Below are positions 44,551 through 53,733 of a DNA stretch of 64,000 bases, piece after piece. Below the pieces are notes generated by a model. The model saw only the letters and a program-made list of their open reading frames with translations, ran no database searches and had not been told where the DNA came from. The DNA lies in NCBI GenBank assembly GCA_016124745.1, contig WGNC01000015.1, positions 1 through 64,000 on the forward strand. The letters are read 5' to 3'. The stretch's first letter is position 1. The number at the start of each line of letters is the position of its first letter. The position numbers and the translations under genes are program-made. This DNA comes from Thiobacillus sp. (GTDB lineage: Bacteria; Pseudomonadota; Gammaproteobacteria; Burkholderiales; Thiobacillaceae).

Positions 44551-45672
44551 ATGGCGCTGAGTGACAAGCTTAAAATCCTCTACCTGACGCGCATTTATGG
44601 TTTCAGGGAGTGGGCGATCGGCCTGCTACAACGTATTCTGTTTGTCTCCAGCAGCACTCCCCGGCGGATAGTCATTCACCGGGTAGCGGCCTTTGGCGAT
44701 GCCGTCGTCTCCCTCCCTGCCATAGCGCTGATTCGCGCAAAATTCCCCGAAGCCGAAATCGACCTGGTCTCCACCTCTACGGAGGGCATCACCATTGCCG
44801 ACGTGCTTGAGGCCAGTGGCATTGTGGATCGGATCTATCTGTTTAAGAAGCGTGGGCGTGCTGCTGCACTGAGGCAGATCAGGGCGCATGGCTATGATCT
44901 CTATATTGAGCTTCCACAAAACCTGAATCTCTATAAATCGATTCGCAACATGCTGCTTGTCAGGTTCTACCTGAATATCCCGGCGGCTTTTGGATGGGAC
45001 CGCGGCAGATTGAAACGCTTCGCTCGCACTCAGGTTGATTTCCTGTCGATTCCCCGGGAAATCGACCGCTTCAGGCAAATGCTGGAGAAGAACGGCATTC
45101 AAGGACCGGTCGAGTTCCCCATCGCTACCGCTGATTCGGACAAAAAATACATCGACAAGCTGATCGGCAAACATGGAGAGAAACCGTTGGTCGGCTTTCT
45201 CATTGGCGGCAAATTGGCACAGAAGAAATGGCCGTTGCAGAACTGGGCCCAACTGGCAGTGAGGAACGAGAGTCGATTCGACTTCTGTCTGATCGGTGGC
45301 AGCGGCGAGATGAAAGAAGCCGAGGCAATCTGTGACGCGGCGGCAGCGGTGCGCAATTTTTGTGGCAAGACATCCATTCTCCAAACCGCTGAATTGTTAA
45401 GACGATGCACTGCCGTGGTGTCACTGGACACCGGTGCGATGCATCTCGCCTATGCTGTCGGCACCCCCGTTGTTGCCCTGTTCAGTACGCGGGACATCAC
45501 CAACAAGTGGCACCCTTACGGCATGAATAACATCACGATTGAAAAGCGGGTCGATTGCAGTTACTGCTTCAGCAAGCATTGCGCTGACAACATATGCATG
45601 AAGCGAATTTCCGTAGACGAAGTGAGTGCGGCGCTGTCTGAACTTGTGTCGAAGCAATCACCGATCCGATAA
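44551..45672 (+). CDS. GT9-family glycosyltransferase (heptosyltransferase-like)
   Basis: 373 residues of the ADP-heptose transferase superfamily, normally acting on the LPS core in the cytoplasm. The N-terminal donor-domain start VIHRVAAFGDAVVSLPAIAL and the C-terminal nucleotide-sugar motif VVSLDTGAMHLAYAVGTPVV are clear, plus a Cys-rich tail segment (DCSYCFSKHCADNIC). Codon use is visibly less GC-rich than in neighbours. It is followed 9 bases later by a second GT9 gene. Confidence 0.87.
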   Translation: MALSDKLKILYLTRIYGFREWAIGLLQRILFVSSSTPRRIVIHRVAAFGDAVVSLPAIALIRAKFPEAEIDLVSTSTEGITIADVLEASGIVDRIYLFKKRGRAAALRQIRAHGYDLYIELPQNLNLYKSIRNMLLVRFYLNIPAAFGWDRGRLKRFARTQVDFLSIPREIDRFRQMLEKNGIQGPVEFPIATADSDKKYIDKLIGKHGEKPLVGFLIGGKLAQKKWPLQNWAQLAVRNESRFDFCLIGGSGEMKEAEAICDAAAAVRNFCGKTSILQTAELLRRCTAVVSLDTGAMHLAYAVGTPVVALFSTRDITNKWHPYGMNNITIEKRVDCSYCFSKHCADNICMKRISVDEVSAALSELVSKQSPIR

Positions 45673-45681
45673 AGGAACGCC

Positions 45682-46632
45682 GTGTCTAGCTTGTTGGTTG
45701 TTCGGTTCAGTGCGCTGGGCGATCTGGCCTCGACCGCCCCCTATCTTTCATGTGCCGCACGGACGCATGACATCACACTGCTCACCTCGCCTTTGGGCAA
45801 GAACTATTTCTCGGATGCCGCATATATTCACAATATTCTGGAACTGAAGGACACCCGGCTTTCCACGCTACTGAAAATGATTCCGAAGGTGTTCGACAAC
45901 ACTTTTGATTATTTTATCGATCTTCACGGCAATGACCGTAGCCGCTTCCTTTCCCGTTTTGCACGCGGACAGCGACTTTCGAATTACGCAAAAGCGTATC
46001 GGAACCTCACACCCGAAGCCGCTATAGCCAACTATGTCAAGCAGGGCTCGGCAGGTCAGTTTGACTACTTCAGCATTCTCTCCATGCTGCCCGGTTACCG
46101 GTTTGAGCCAGAGCCCTTTGAGCCCAAGCCACGCGACTATATCGTGTTGAATATCGGTTCAAGTGAAAAATGGCTGTCCAAACGGCTGCCGCTTGCAAAA
46201 TGGCAGGAGATCACGCAGATCCTGCTGCAACATTATGATCTTCCGTTCATGCTGACCGGCGCTGCTGACGAGGTGGATTACATCACCGAAACAGCCAGGT
46301 CATTGCCCGGAAGGCACGAAATCGTTGCCGGCAAGACAACGCTGATCGAGCTGAAAGCCATCCTGAAGAATGCCTATCTCACGGTATCGACCGACTCGGG
46401 CCCGATGCACATGTCAGCGGTTGAGCGAACGCCAACCATTGGGATATTCGGAGCGACCAACTGGCTCCGCTCTGCCCCATACGGTCCTTGGTCCACCGTG
46501 CTGTTCGATCGGCTGCGGTATCCGGAGGGCGTGCCCCCCGCCAGAAGCCTGCTCGAGGTCGATGACTATTTCGGTCATGTCGACATCCGTGAAGGCTTGG
46601 CAGCCATCAGCGACTATCTCCAGCAGGGGTGA
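45682..46632 (+). CDS. GT9-family glycosyltransferase, second copy
   Basis: 316 residues from a GTG. N-terminal LLVVRFSALGDLASTAPYL and C-terminal STDSGPMHMSAVERTPTIGI and FGATNWLRSAPYGPW mark the GT9 fold. It is shorter than, and divergent from, the preceding GT9 protein, so the two are unlikely to do the same step. AT content is raised relative to flanking genes. Both probably build part of the LPS core or a related surface glycan; donor and acceptor are unknown. Confidence 0.87.
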   Translation: MSSLLVVRFSALGDLASTAPYLSCAARTHDITLLTSPLGKNYFSDAAYIHNILELKDTRLSTLLKMIPKVFDNTFDYFIDLHGNDRSRFLSRFARGQRLSNYAKAYRNLTPEAAIANYVKQGSAGQFDYFSILSMLPGYRFEPEPFEPKPRDYIVLNIGSSEKWLSKRLPLAKWQEITQILLQHYDLPFMLTGAADEVDYITETARSLPGRHEIVAGKTTLIELKAILKNAYLTVSTDSGPMHMSAVERTPTIGIFGATNWLRSAPYGPWSTVLFDRLRYPEGVPPARSLLEVDDYFGHVDIREGLAAISDYLQQG

Positions 46633-46987
46633 TCGACCTGCCGAGCCTCACGAGAACGGACTCGGTCCAGAACGTGAACGATGACTGGAGTCTGTTCCCG
46701 GATGCTACGGGTCATTCGCTGTCCGCCACCGAACCCGTGCCCACAGTGTGCAGGCGTCAACAATACGCCGCTGGACACATCACATTTAACGTGACAAATT
46801 CCCGGCGCATTGATCTCTGCGACCTCAGTCGCATGGGACTCCGTAACAGCCTGCCTGCCATCTTGTTGATTAATATGCCCATCACTCTTGACTTAGCCTC
46901 TCTTTATCTTCGGCTCGGGTCCAGGCGGGACACCACTCGAGCAAACTTCAGCGATAATCATCACTCATAACAACAAGGGAGAGTCTG
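46633..46987. other. 355-base stretch without a convincing gene
   Basis: Between the second GT9 gene and slmA. A GTG-initiated frame (46629-46970, 113 codons) overlaps the GT9 stop as GTGA, but its codon and residue composition does not look like a protein of this genome and no ribosome site stands out. No tRNA 3'-end repeat, terminator or operator was recognised. Confidence 0.55.
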
Positions 46988-47575
46988 ATGGAAGGAGAAG
47001 CCAGGAAGCCCGGCGAGCGCCGTTTGCAGATCCTGCAAACCCTTGCAGCGATGCTGCAGGAGCCACAGCCGGAGAAGATCACCACGGCTGCGCTGGCAGC
47101 GCGCATCGGCGTATCGGAAGCAGCACTGTATCGACACTTTTCCAGCAAGGCGCAGATGTATGAAGGCCTGATCGAATTCATCGAACAAAGCCTGTTCGGA
47201 CTGATCGCCCGCATCACTGCCGAGACGTCCTCACCGACTGCGCAGGTCGAGGCCATCATCAACATGCTGCTGAGTTTTGCGGCGAAGAATCCGGGGATGA
47301 CACGGGTGCTGATCGGCGACGCACTGGTCCACGAAAACGAACGTCTGCAAAAACGCATCAACCAGCTACACGATCGCATCGAAGCGCAGCTTCGGCAATG
47401 CCTCCGTCTGGAAGGTGGTCAGCAGTCCGAACTCAGCGCGCCGCTTGCCAACCTGCTGCAATGCGTGGTGGTGGGACGCTGGCATCAGTACGCCAAGAGC
47501 GGGTTCACGCGCGCCCCGGGTGGGGGGGATGTCGATCTGTTGATGACCCGCCTGCTGGACGTTCACCCTGCCTGA
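46988..47575 (+). CDS. slmA: Nucleoid occlusion factor SlmA
   Basis: TetR-family DNA-binding protein of 195 residues that blocks FtsZ assembly over the nucleoid. N-terminal helix-turn-helix ITTAALAARIGVSEAALYRHFSSKAQMYE and SlmA-specific LIEFIEQSLFGLIARI. The last 13 bases overlap the end of convergent moeB. Confidence 0.93.
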   Translation: MEGEARKPGERRLQILQTLAAMLQEPQPEKITTAALAARIGVSEAALYRHFSSKAQMYEGLIEFIEQSLFGLIARITAETSSPTAQVEAIINMLLSFAAKNPGMTRVLIGDALVHENERLQKRINQLHDRIEAQLRQCLRLEGGQQSELSAPLANLLQCVVVGRWHQYAKSGFTRAPGGGDVDLLMTRLLDVHPA

Positions 47576-48333
47576 AACGCAGCAGCCCCGCACACCGGGC
47601 AGGCCGGGTCGCGCGGCACATTCATCACGCGCACACCTGTTTGCAGGCCGTCCCACAACAACAACCTGCCGATCAGGGTCTCGCCTACCCCGGCCAGGAG
47701 TTTCAGTGCCTCCATTGCCTGCATCGCCCCGATCACCCCTACCAGCGGGGAAAAAACGCCCGCTTCGGCACAGCGGACTTCGGGTTCTTCCGCATGGTCC
47801 GGGAACAGGCAGTGATAACAAGGGCTTGCGGGCCGGCGTGAATCGAAGACCGCCAACTGCCCGGAAAACCCGATTGCGGCGCCTGAAACCAGGGGCCTCC
47901 GAAGGGCCACACAAGCACGATTGACTGCGTGCCGGGTGGCAAAATTGTCCGACGCATCGACAACCAGATCCACCGCTTCCACCGCTTCATGCAACGCGTC
48001 GCCCGCCAGGGCCGCCGCAATGGACTTCACTTCGATTTCCGGATTGATGGCGCGGATACTTCGCGAGAGCGAGTCGGCCTTGTTTTCCCCAATTGCCGCG
48101 GTAGCGTGTCCAATCTGCCGCTGCAGGTTGGTGAGGTCGACGCTGTCGCCGTCCGCCAGCAGCAGGGTCCCGACGCCCGACGCGCCGAGGTACAGCGCCG
48201 CCGGGCACCCCAAGCCGCCTGCACCGACGATCAGCACCGTCGCCTGGGTGATGCGCTGCTGTCCTGCAACGCCAACTTCAGGCAGCAGAATGTGGCGGCT
48301 GTAGCGCAGCAGCAGGTCGTCATTCAGATCCAT
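47563..48333 (-). CDS. moeB: MoeB/ThiF-family E1-like adenylyltransferase
   Basis: Activates a small sulfur-carrier protein by C-terminal adenylation (MoaD for molybdopterin, or ThiS). 256 residues. Nucleotide-binding VGAGGLGCPAALYL, DLTNLQRQ, DASDNFATRHAVN, and the structural zinc cysteines CYHC and CPVC. No moaD or thiS gene is adjacent, so the partner is not fixed. Confidence 0.92.
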   Translation of the reverse strand: MDLNDDLLLRYSRHILLPEVGVAGQQRITQATVLIVGAGGLGCPAALYLGASGVGTLLLADGDSVDLTNLQRQIGHATAAIGENKADSLSRSIRAINPEIEVKSIAAALAGDALHEAVEAVDLVVDASDNFATRHAVNRACVALRRPLVSGAAIGFSGQLAVFDSRRPASPCYHCLFPDHAEEPEVRCAEAGVFSPLVGVIGAMQAMEALKLLAGVGETLIGRLLLWDGLQTGVRVMNVPRDPACPVCGAAAFQAG

Positions 48334-48347
48334 GGAAGCGGGCGCGA

Positions 48348-48743
48348 CTACTTATAGTCCCGCCATTCTTCAGGGGTTTCATCACTGTCGCCATGCAGAC
48401 GCCGTTCGTAAACCTTCATGAAAGCCTGCTGGGATTTGATGTCCGGTTCGTTGGCCTCGACATTGCTGCGTTGCACGCCTTCGCAGAAGTAGGCCAGCGC
48501 ACGTTTGAGCTTGCAGAGCAGGTTGTTGTCGAGATGAAACCCCTGGCTCGACAGTGCGGTCTCCAGTCCTTCCAGCGTGTATTCGCAGACGTGGTAGTGC
48601 ACCAGCAGCGTGTTGGAATCCGCTCCGATCCTCACCTCAAGCCCTTCCAGTCCTTGCAGCAGGACTCGGGCACGCTCCACCTGGCCCACAGGCAATGGGT
48701 GGAACACGATTTCGCGCGTTTTTTCGAGGTCACACGGACGCAT
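48348..48743 (-). CDS. Conserved small protein, unknown function
   Basis: 131 residues from the ATG at 48743 (MRPCDLEKTREIVFH). The first part has alternating beta/alpha pattern and a segment HVCEYTLEGLETALSSQGF reminiscent of ferredoxin-like HMA folds, but without their CXXC. The C-terminal half is charged. Cysteines at the start, in the middle and in LLCKLKRALAYFCEG are notable. Fifteen bases upstream of moeB on the same strand, downstream of ctpA. I do not recognise the family. Confidence 0.65.
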   Translation of the reverse strand: MRPCDLEKTREIVFHPLPVGQVERARVLLQGLEGLEVRIGADSNTLLVHYHVCEYTLEGLETALSSQGFHLDNNLLCKLKRALAYFCEGVQRSNVEANEPDIKSQQAFMKVYERRLHGDSDETPEEWRDYK

Positions 48744-48814
48744 GGCACCTCCAGCAGGCAAGGTCAGCGCAGTATACCGCGCTGACCGGTTTGTAGCAGT
48801 TCACCGGCGCGCCG

Positions 48815-50230
48815 TTAGCGCCCCTGCAGAATCTGCAAACCTTTCAGCAGGTTCAGTGCCTGATTTACCTGGAAATCGTTCTTTGACACAACCTCGCCGG
48901 GTTCAAGTGTGTGGGGCTTCTTGCCCTTCCCGTTCTTTTCAGGCTTGTCGGCAGGCAGCGCCTTGATGCTGTCGCTCGGCCTGGCTTCCGGTTCTGATTC
49001 GTCGCCATTGGGATTGCTCAGGTGCTTGTCGAGATCGGCCTCCCGAATACCCATCGACTCTTCCTCCGATGGCATGTCGGGGTCTTCCACCACGATATCC
49101 GGCTCGATGCCCTTGGCCTGAATCGAACGCCCGCTCGGCGTGAAGTAGCGTGCGGTGGTGAGTTTGATCGCCGTGCCATTGCCGATCGGCAGAATGGTCT
49201 GTACCGAGCCCTTGCCAAACGTGCGTGTTCCCATGATGACCGCGCGCTTGTGGTCCTGCAGCGCACCGGCCACGATCTCGGATGCAGAAGCCGAGCCGCT
49301 GTTGACCAGCACGACCATCGGGACCTTTTTCACGCCTTCAGGCAGATTCCGCAAATAATCGAGCTGCATCGGCCGCAGGTAATTTTCACGGCTGGCCGTC
49401 AACCGCATCTGGGCGTCCTCGGTACGCCCCTCGGTATAAACCACCAGGCTGTCGGGCTCGACAAATGCCGCCGTAACCGCCACCGCGCCATTGAGCAATC
49501 CGCCGGGGTCGTTGCGCAAATCGAGAATCAGGCCCTTGAGCGGCCCCTTGTTTTCCTTGTAAAGCGTATTCAGCGCATCGACCAGCAACTCGCCGGTGTG
49601 TTCCTGGAATTGCGTCACGCGCACGTAGCCATATCCGTTCTCCAACAGCTTGAACTTGACGCTGCGGATCTTGATGACCGCACGGGTCAAGGTCACCACG
49701 ACGGGCTTGTCCACGCCCTTGCGGATAATGGTCAGCTTGATTTTCGACCCGGGCTTGCCGCGCATTCGCTTCACCGCATCGTTCAGCGTCATGCCCTTGA
49801 CCGGCGTGTCGTCAAGCTTGACGATCAGGTCGCCGGGCTTGATTCCGGCTTTGAAGGCTGGCGTGTCCTCAATCGGCGAAACCACCTTGACCAGGCCGTC
49901 CTCCATGCCGACCTCGATGCCGAGGCCGCCAAACTCGCCCTGGGTGCCTACCTGCAGGTCCTTGAAACCTTCGACGTCGAGATAGGTTGAGTGCGGATCC
50001 AGGCCGGTCAGCATGCCGTTGATCGCCTCGGTGATCAGCTTCTTGTCTTCCACCGGCTCGACATAATCGCTCTTGATGCGGGCGAATACATCGGTAAACG
50101 CGCGCAACTCCTCGACCGGCAGCGCCGTGTCCGCATCCTTGTCCGCAATCGCTGACAAGTTGACCGTCAACGCCGCGCCTGCCAGCAGGCCGGCCAATCC
50201 GACGAGTATGAATTTCGCCTTTTGAGTCAT
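48815..50230 (-). CDS. ctpA: Carboxy-terminal processing protease (S41)
   Basis: Periplasmic serine protease of 471 residues. Signal anchor (KFILVGLAGLLAGAALTVNL), a PDZ domain (about 95-165) and the S41 catalytic core with Ser in GSASASEIVAG (about residue 313) and Lys in GTRTFGKGSVQT (about 339). It is directly downstream of envC (1-base gap), a conserved pairing that links peptidoglycan-hydrolase control and proteolysis. Confidence 0.95.
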   Translation of the reverse strand: MTQKAKFILVGLAGLLAGAALTVNLSAIADKDADTALPVEELRAFTDVFARIKSDYVEPVEDKKLITEAINGMLTGLDPHSTYLDVEGFKDLQVGTQGEFGGLGIEVGMEDGLVKVVSPIEDTPAFKAGIKPGDLIVKLDDTPVKGMTLNDAVKRMRGKPGSKIKLTIIRKGVDKPVVVTLTRAVIKIRSVKFKLLENGYGYVRVTQFQEHTGELLVDALNTLYKENKGPLKGLILDLRNDPGGLLNGAVAVTAAFVEPDSLVVYTEGRTEDAQMRLTASRENYLRPMQLDYLRNLPEGVKKVPMVVLVNSGSASASEIVAGALQDHKRAVIMGTRTFGKGSVQTILPIGNGTAIKLTTARYFTPSGRSIQAKGIEPDIVVEDPDMPSEEESMGIREADLDKHLSNPNGDESEPEARPSDSIKALPADKPEKNGKGKKPHTLEPGEVVSKNDFQVNQALNLLKGLQILQGR

Positions 50231-50231
50231 T

Positions 50232-51482
50232 TCACTTCATCCACAGGAGGGGATTAACGGGGCGGCTTTGATGCCGCATTTCAAAGTAAAGTCCAGGGTC
50301 GGGCTGACCGCCACTGTTGCCGACCGCGGCGATGGGATCGCCGGGCTGAACCCGTTCACCCACCTGCTTATACAGACTTTCATTATTGCTGTACAGGCTC
50401 ATGTAGCCCTCCCCGTGATCGACAATGATGAGATTGCCGAAACCGCGCAACCACTCTGAAAAGACCACCTGCCCGGCAGCGATCACCTTTACGACCGAAC
50501 CCTGCGCGGCGCGGATGAACAATCCTTTCCAGCTCAAACCGCCATCTTCCCTCGGAGCCCCGAACTGGTTCATGAGTTCCCCGGCAACGGGCAGTCGCAG
50601 CGATCCTTTCAAGCGTGAAAAAGGTTGATCTGTGGAAAACGCCACGGGCGTTTCGGTATTGACTGCGATAGGGCGGCGTGACTTGGCTGCAGTGCCTTTT
50701 TCCTCGGCCTGTGACTGTTTCGCCTGTTGCGCCGCACGCGCCCGTGCCGCTTCGCGCTCAGCCTGTTGCGCCATCAGTTTGTTGAGGCGCTCGACCAGTT
50801 GCGTCAGACTCCGCTCATCGCGCTTCAAATTCGAGATTTCGAGCCGCTGCTGCCGGATCTGCTCGGAAAGCCTTTGCATGACCTGCTCGCGTTGCTGCTT
50901 TTCGGCCACCAGTTTCTTCTGTTCGGCTTCGCGGTCTGTCTGCAATTGCACCAGTTCACTCGTTTTCTGCCGGGTTTGCTGCTGCAACATGGCCAATCGC
51001 GCCAGGTCGTCGCGCAGCGACTCGATCATTGCGTGCTGCGCGCGTGACAAATGCGCCAGGTAGCGCAAATCACGCGCAGTCTGGTTGGGATCCCCCCCGT
51101 TCAGCATGAGCTTGAGCGCATCGCCCTGCCCCCGCAGATAAGCGGCCCGGAGCGCCTGGGCAAGATGGGCCTGTTGTTGCCGGACGCGAGATTTGGCAGC
51201 GGCTGTCTGCAGGCTCAGGTCTTTCAGTTCCGTCTGGGCGCGCTGGCGCTCACCATCCAGTTGACGCAACTGGCGTGCCGCGCTGCTGATGGCGCGCTCC
51301 GATTGACGCAGTTCATCCGCCGCTTCCCGGCGATCCGCCTGGGTATTGTGGAAATCCTCCTGCAGGGCTTGCAGGCGCTGCTTGAGAGCATCGAGTTCGG
51401 ACTGTTTGCGATCGGCCTGGTTGGCGCTGGCGCACAGGGGGGCACACAGCGCCACCAGAACAAAAAGATGTCTGAAGTTCAC
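50232..51482 (-). CDS. envC: Murein hydrolase activator EnvC
   Basis: 416 residues. Signal peptide (HLFVLVALCAPLCASA), long coiled coil (about residues 25-250) and a C-terminal LytM domain (about 310-412). The usual catalytic His and Asp of active M23 peptidases are missing around KGLFIRAAQGS, and only the VDHGEGYMSLYSN and YFEMRH parts remain, so it should activate amidases rather than cut peptidoglycan itself. Between gpmI and ctpA, as in many proteobacteria. Confidence 0.93.
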   Translation of the reverse strand: MNFRHLFVLVALCAPLCASANQADRKQSELDALKQRLQALQEDFHNTQADRREAADELRQSERAISSAARQLRQLDGERQRAQTELKDLSLQTAAAKSRVRQQQAHLAQALRAAYLRGQGDALKLMLNGGDPNQTARDLRYLAHLSRAQHAMIESLRDDLARLAMLQQQTRQKTSELVQLQTDREAEQKKLVAEKQQREQVMQRLSEQIRQQRLEISNLKRDERSLTQLVERLNKLMAQQAEREAARARAAQQAKQSQAEEKGTAAKSRRPIAVNTETPVAFSTDQPFSRLKGSLRLPVAGELMNQFGAPREDGGLSWKGLFIRAAQGSVVKVIAAGQVVFSEWLRGFGNLIIVDHGEGYMSLYSNNESLYKQVGERVQPGDPIAAVGNSGGQPDPGLYFEMRHQSRPVNPLLWMK

Positions 51483-51511
51483 CCTGACGAGCTTACCCGA
51501 AGCCGACGGGC

Positions 51512-53053
51512 CTACTCAAACTGAACCAGGGATTCGCCGGTCATTTCGGGAGGTTGCGGCAAGCCCATCATCCTCAACAGGGTCGGGCTGACGTCCTCGA
51601 GCGCACCCGTGTCCGCCATAGTGGCATGTCGCCTTCCAACATAGATCAGTGGCACCAGATTCATGGTATGGGCCGTGTACGGCTGCCCGGTGATCGCGTC
51701 GCGCATCAATTCCGCGTTGCCGTGATCGGCAGTCACCAGCACTTCGCCGCCATTCGCCAACTGTGCCTCCACTACACGGCCCAAACAGATATCCACGGTC
51801 TCGATTGCCTTGATGGCGGCCTGCAGGTCGCCCGTATGACCGACCATGTCCGGGTTGGCATAATTGCAGATGATGAGGTCGTACTGCTTGCTGCCGATCG
51901 CTGCGATCAGCTTGTCGGTCACCTCGAAGGCACTCATTTCGGGCTTCAGGTCATAGGTCGCGACGTCAGGCGACGATACCAGCACCCGGTCTTCGCCTGG
52001 AAAAGACACTTCCTCGCCGCCATTGAAAAAGAAAGTGACGTGGGGATATTTCTCGGTTTCGGCGATTCGCAGCTGACGCATCCCCAGATTGGCGACATAT
52101 TCGCCCAAGCCATTCTTGATCCGTTCGGGCGGGAACGCCACCGATACATCGAAGTCGTCGCTGTAACCGGTGAGCGTACAGTAGGTCGCCAGGCGAGGCG
52201 TGACCTCGCGCTCGAACTCGCCGAAGTCGGCTTCGATGAAGGGCCGCGACAATTGGCGCGCGCGATCGGAACGGAAGTTGAGGAAGATCACCGCATCGCC
52301 GTCTTCCATCTTCACCGGCTTGCCATCCGGCGGCAGGATCGCGGTCGCCTTGACGAACTCGTCGGTTTCACCGCGCGCGTAAGCGGCCTCCAGACCGGCC
52401 TGCGGATTCTCCGCCCAGAACTCCGTGCGCCCCTGCGTCAGCAGGTCATAGGCCGCCTTGACACGCTGCCAACGGCGATCGCGGTCCATTGCATAGTAGC
52501 GGCCGATCATCGATGCAATATGCCCGACCCCTGTCTGCTTGATTTTCTCCGACAGGCGGTGCAGGTAGATTTCGGCGCTTTTCGGCGGCGTGTCGCGACC
52601 ATCCAGAAAAACATGCAAGCACACCTTGTGCAGATTTTCGCGTGCTGCCAGTTCGAGGATCGCGTGAAAATGCGATTCGTGGCTGTGCACGCCGCCATCC
52701 GACAGCAGGCCCAGCACGTGCAGCGTCTTGTTGTTGTCTCGCGCCAGGTGCACGGCATTGAGCAGGGCGGGGTTGGTGTAGAAGTAGCCGGACTCGATGG
52801 CTCGATCGATACGCGTAAATTCCTGGTACACCACCCGGCCTGCGCCGATATTCAGGTGTCCCACCTCGGAATTTCCCATCTGTCCTTTGGGCAGGCCCAC
52901 TTCGGACTCCGAAGCATGAATCAGGGTGTGCGGGTTTTCCTTCCACAGACGGTCGAAATTGGGTTTGTTGGCCTGTGCGATCGCATTGTCGGCGCGTTCG
53001 GCGCGGCAACCAAAACCGTCGAGGATGATGAGGAGAGCCGGCACGGTCTTCAT
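51512..53053 (-). CDS. gpmI: Phosphoglycerate mutase, cofactor-independent
   Basis: Interconverts 3- and 2-phosphoglycerate with two manganese ions. 513 residues. Metal Asp in ILDGFG, the nucleophile Ser62 in QMGNSEVGHLNIGAG, and the C-terminal VTADHGNAE and AHTMNLVPLI motifs are all there. Divergent from the ArsR-family gene. Confidence 0.97.
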   Translation of the reverse strand: MKTVPALLIILDGFGCRAERADNAIAQANKPNFDRLWKENPHTLIHASESEVGLPKGQMGNSEVGHLNIGAGRVVYQEFTRIDRAIESGYFYTNPALLNAVHLARDNNKTLHVLGLLSDGGVHSHESHFHAILELAARENLHKVCLHVFLDGRDTPPKSAEIYLHRLSEKIKQTGVGHIASMIGRYYAMDRDRRWQRVKAAYDLLTQGRTEFWAENPQAGLEAAYARGETDEFVKATAILPPDGKPVKMEDGDAVIFLNFRSDRARQLSRPFIEADFGEFEREVTPRLATYCTLTGYSDDFDVSVAFPPERIKNGLGEYVANLGMRQLRIAETEKYPHVTFFFNGGEEVSFPGEDRVLVSSPDVATYDLKPEMSAFEVTDKLIAAIGSKQYDLIICNYANPDMVGHTGDLQAAIKAIETVDICLGRVVEAQLANGGEVLVTADHGNAELMRDAITGQPYTAHTMNLVPLIYVGRRHATMADTGALEDVSPTLLRMMGLPQPPEMTGESLVQFE

Positions 53054-53088
53054 GAAAAAATTTGTATTACCTGATTCAATTTTGTGGG

Positions 53089-53125
53089 ATTATTTTAATA
53101 TATGCATGATTGCTAATCTACATGC
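53089..53125. promoter_or_regulatory. AT-rich intergenic region before the ArsR-family gene
   Basis: Contains a short inverted repeat ATTA-TTT-TAAT (53089-53099) and GCATG-N12-CATGC (53104-53125). The strong AT bias contrasts with flanking coding DNA. It may hold the promoter and operator of the repressor gene and of divergent gpmI; exact boxes are not clear. Confidence 0.35.
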
Positions 53126-53219
53126 GAGCTACAGGGAAGTTCTGAAAAATGCGCCGCGATGGCCGTTTCAAGCCGTGTCGCGTCACACTCAAGAGTACTA
53201 CACGAACAGGACAGAGGTT

Positions 53220-53549
53220 ATGAATATGGCAGATGATTGGGACGAAGTGGACCTCATGGACAAGGATGAGCACATCGAGCAGGCCTCGCGTGCGATGAAA
53301 GCCATGTCGCATCCGCTGCGCCTGAAAATTCTCTGCGTGCTGGGCGACAAGGAAGTCAGCGTGCAGGAAATCGTTGACCATGTCGGCACTTCGCAAAGCA
53401 ATATTTCGCAGCATCTCGCCATCCTGCGCGACAAGGGTGTGCTGCGCACCCGCAAAGATGCCAACCGTGTGTTTTACCGCGTGGGCGATACCCGTACGCT
53501 CAAGCTGCTGGGCATGATGCGCGACGTGTTCTGCGGCTTCGCGAAATAA
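53220..53549 (+). CDS. ArsR-family repressor, possible persulfide sensor
   Basis: 109-residue winged-helix repressor. HTH motif VQEIVDHVGTSQSNISQHLA. It lacks the ELCVC metal-site motif of arsenic sensors, and no His-rich alpha-5 site is seen. Instead it has just two cysteines, Cys39 (LKILCVLG) and Cys105 (DVFCGF), 66 residues apart, the same spacing as the dithiol pairs of SqrR, BigR and YgaV, which form a polysulfide bridge. The start at 53220 follows CAGAGG. A terminator and then an RND efflux operon with DUF2892 and rhodanese genes lie downstream, supporting reactive-sulfur sensing (inference). Confidence 0.82.
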   Translation: MNMADDWDEVDLMDKDEHIEQASRAMKAMSHPLRLKILCVLGDKEVSVQEIVDHVGTSQSNISQHLAILRDKGVLRTRKDANRVFYRVGDTRTLKLLGMMRDVFCGFAK

Positions 53550-53570
53550 TCTCCCCATCCGCCTCCACGC

Positions 53571-53609
53571 AAGGCCCGGTTACGCACAAGCGTGCCGGGC
53601 CTTTTCTTT
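53571..53609 (+). terminator. Terminator after the ArsR-family gene
   Basis: Stem AAGGCCCGG / CCGGGCCTT with an inner ACGC-ACAA-GCGT hairpin and a following TTCTTT. Strong intrinsic terminator separating the repressor gene from the RND operon. Confidence 0.87.
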
Positions 53610-53691
53610 AACTGTCCCGCATCCCATGTGCTTGGGCGCGCTGCGCCGTCAATCCAAGCCCCTGCCGGAGATATCCCGCGAGACAAGCGGC

Positions 53692-53718
53692 TTGTCACGC
53701 CTTCTCTTGCCCTATAAT
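53692..53718 (+). promoter_or_regulatory. Promoter of the RND efflux operon
   Basis: TTGTCA (53692-53697) and perfect TATAAT (53713-53718), spacer 15 bases (16 if the upstream hexamer is shifted by one). The only strong -10 box in the 240-base gap. Confidence 0.55.
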
Positions 53719-53733
53719 TAGCCCAAGCGCTTG

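Noticed and set aside
46629-46970. 113-codon frame overlapping the GT9 stop as GTGA
   Set aside because: The overlap is suggestive, but composition, lack of a ribosome site and lack of any motif argue against a gene.
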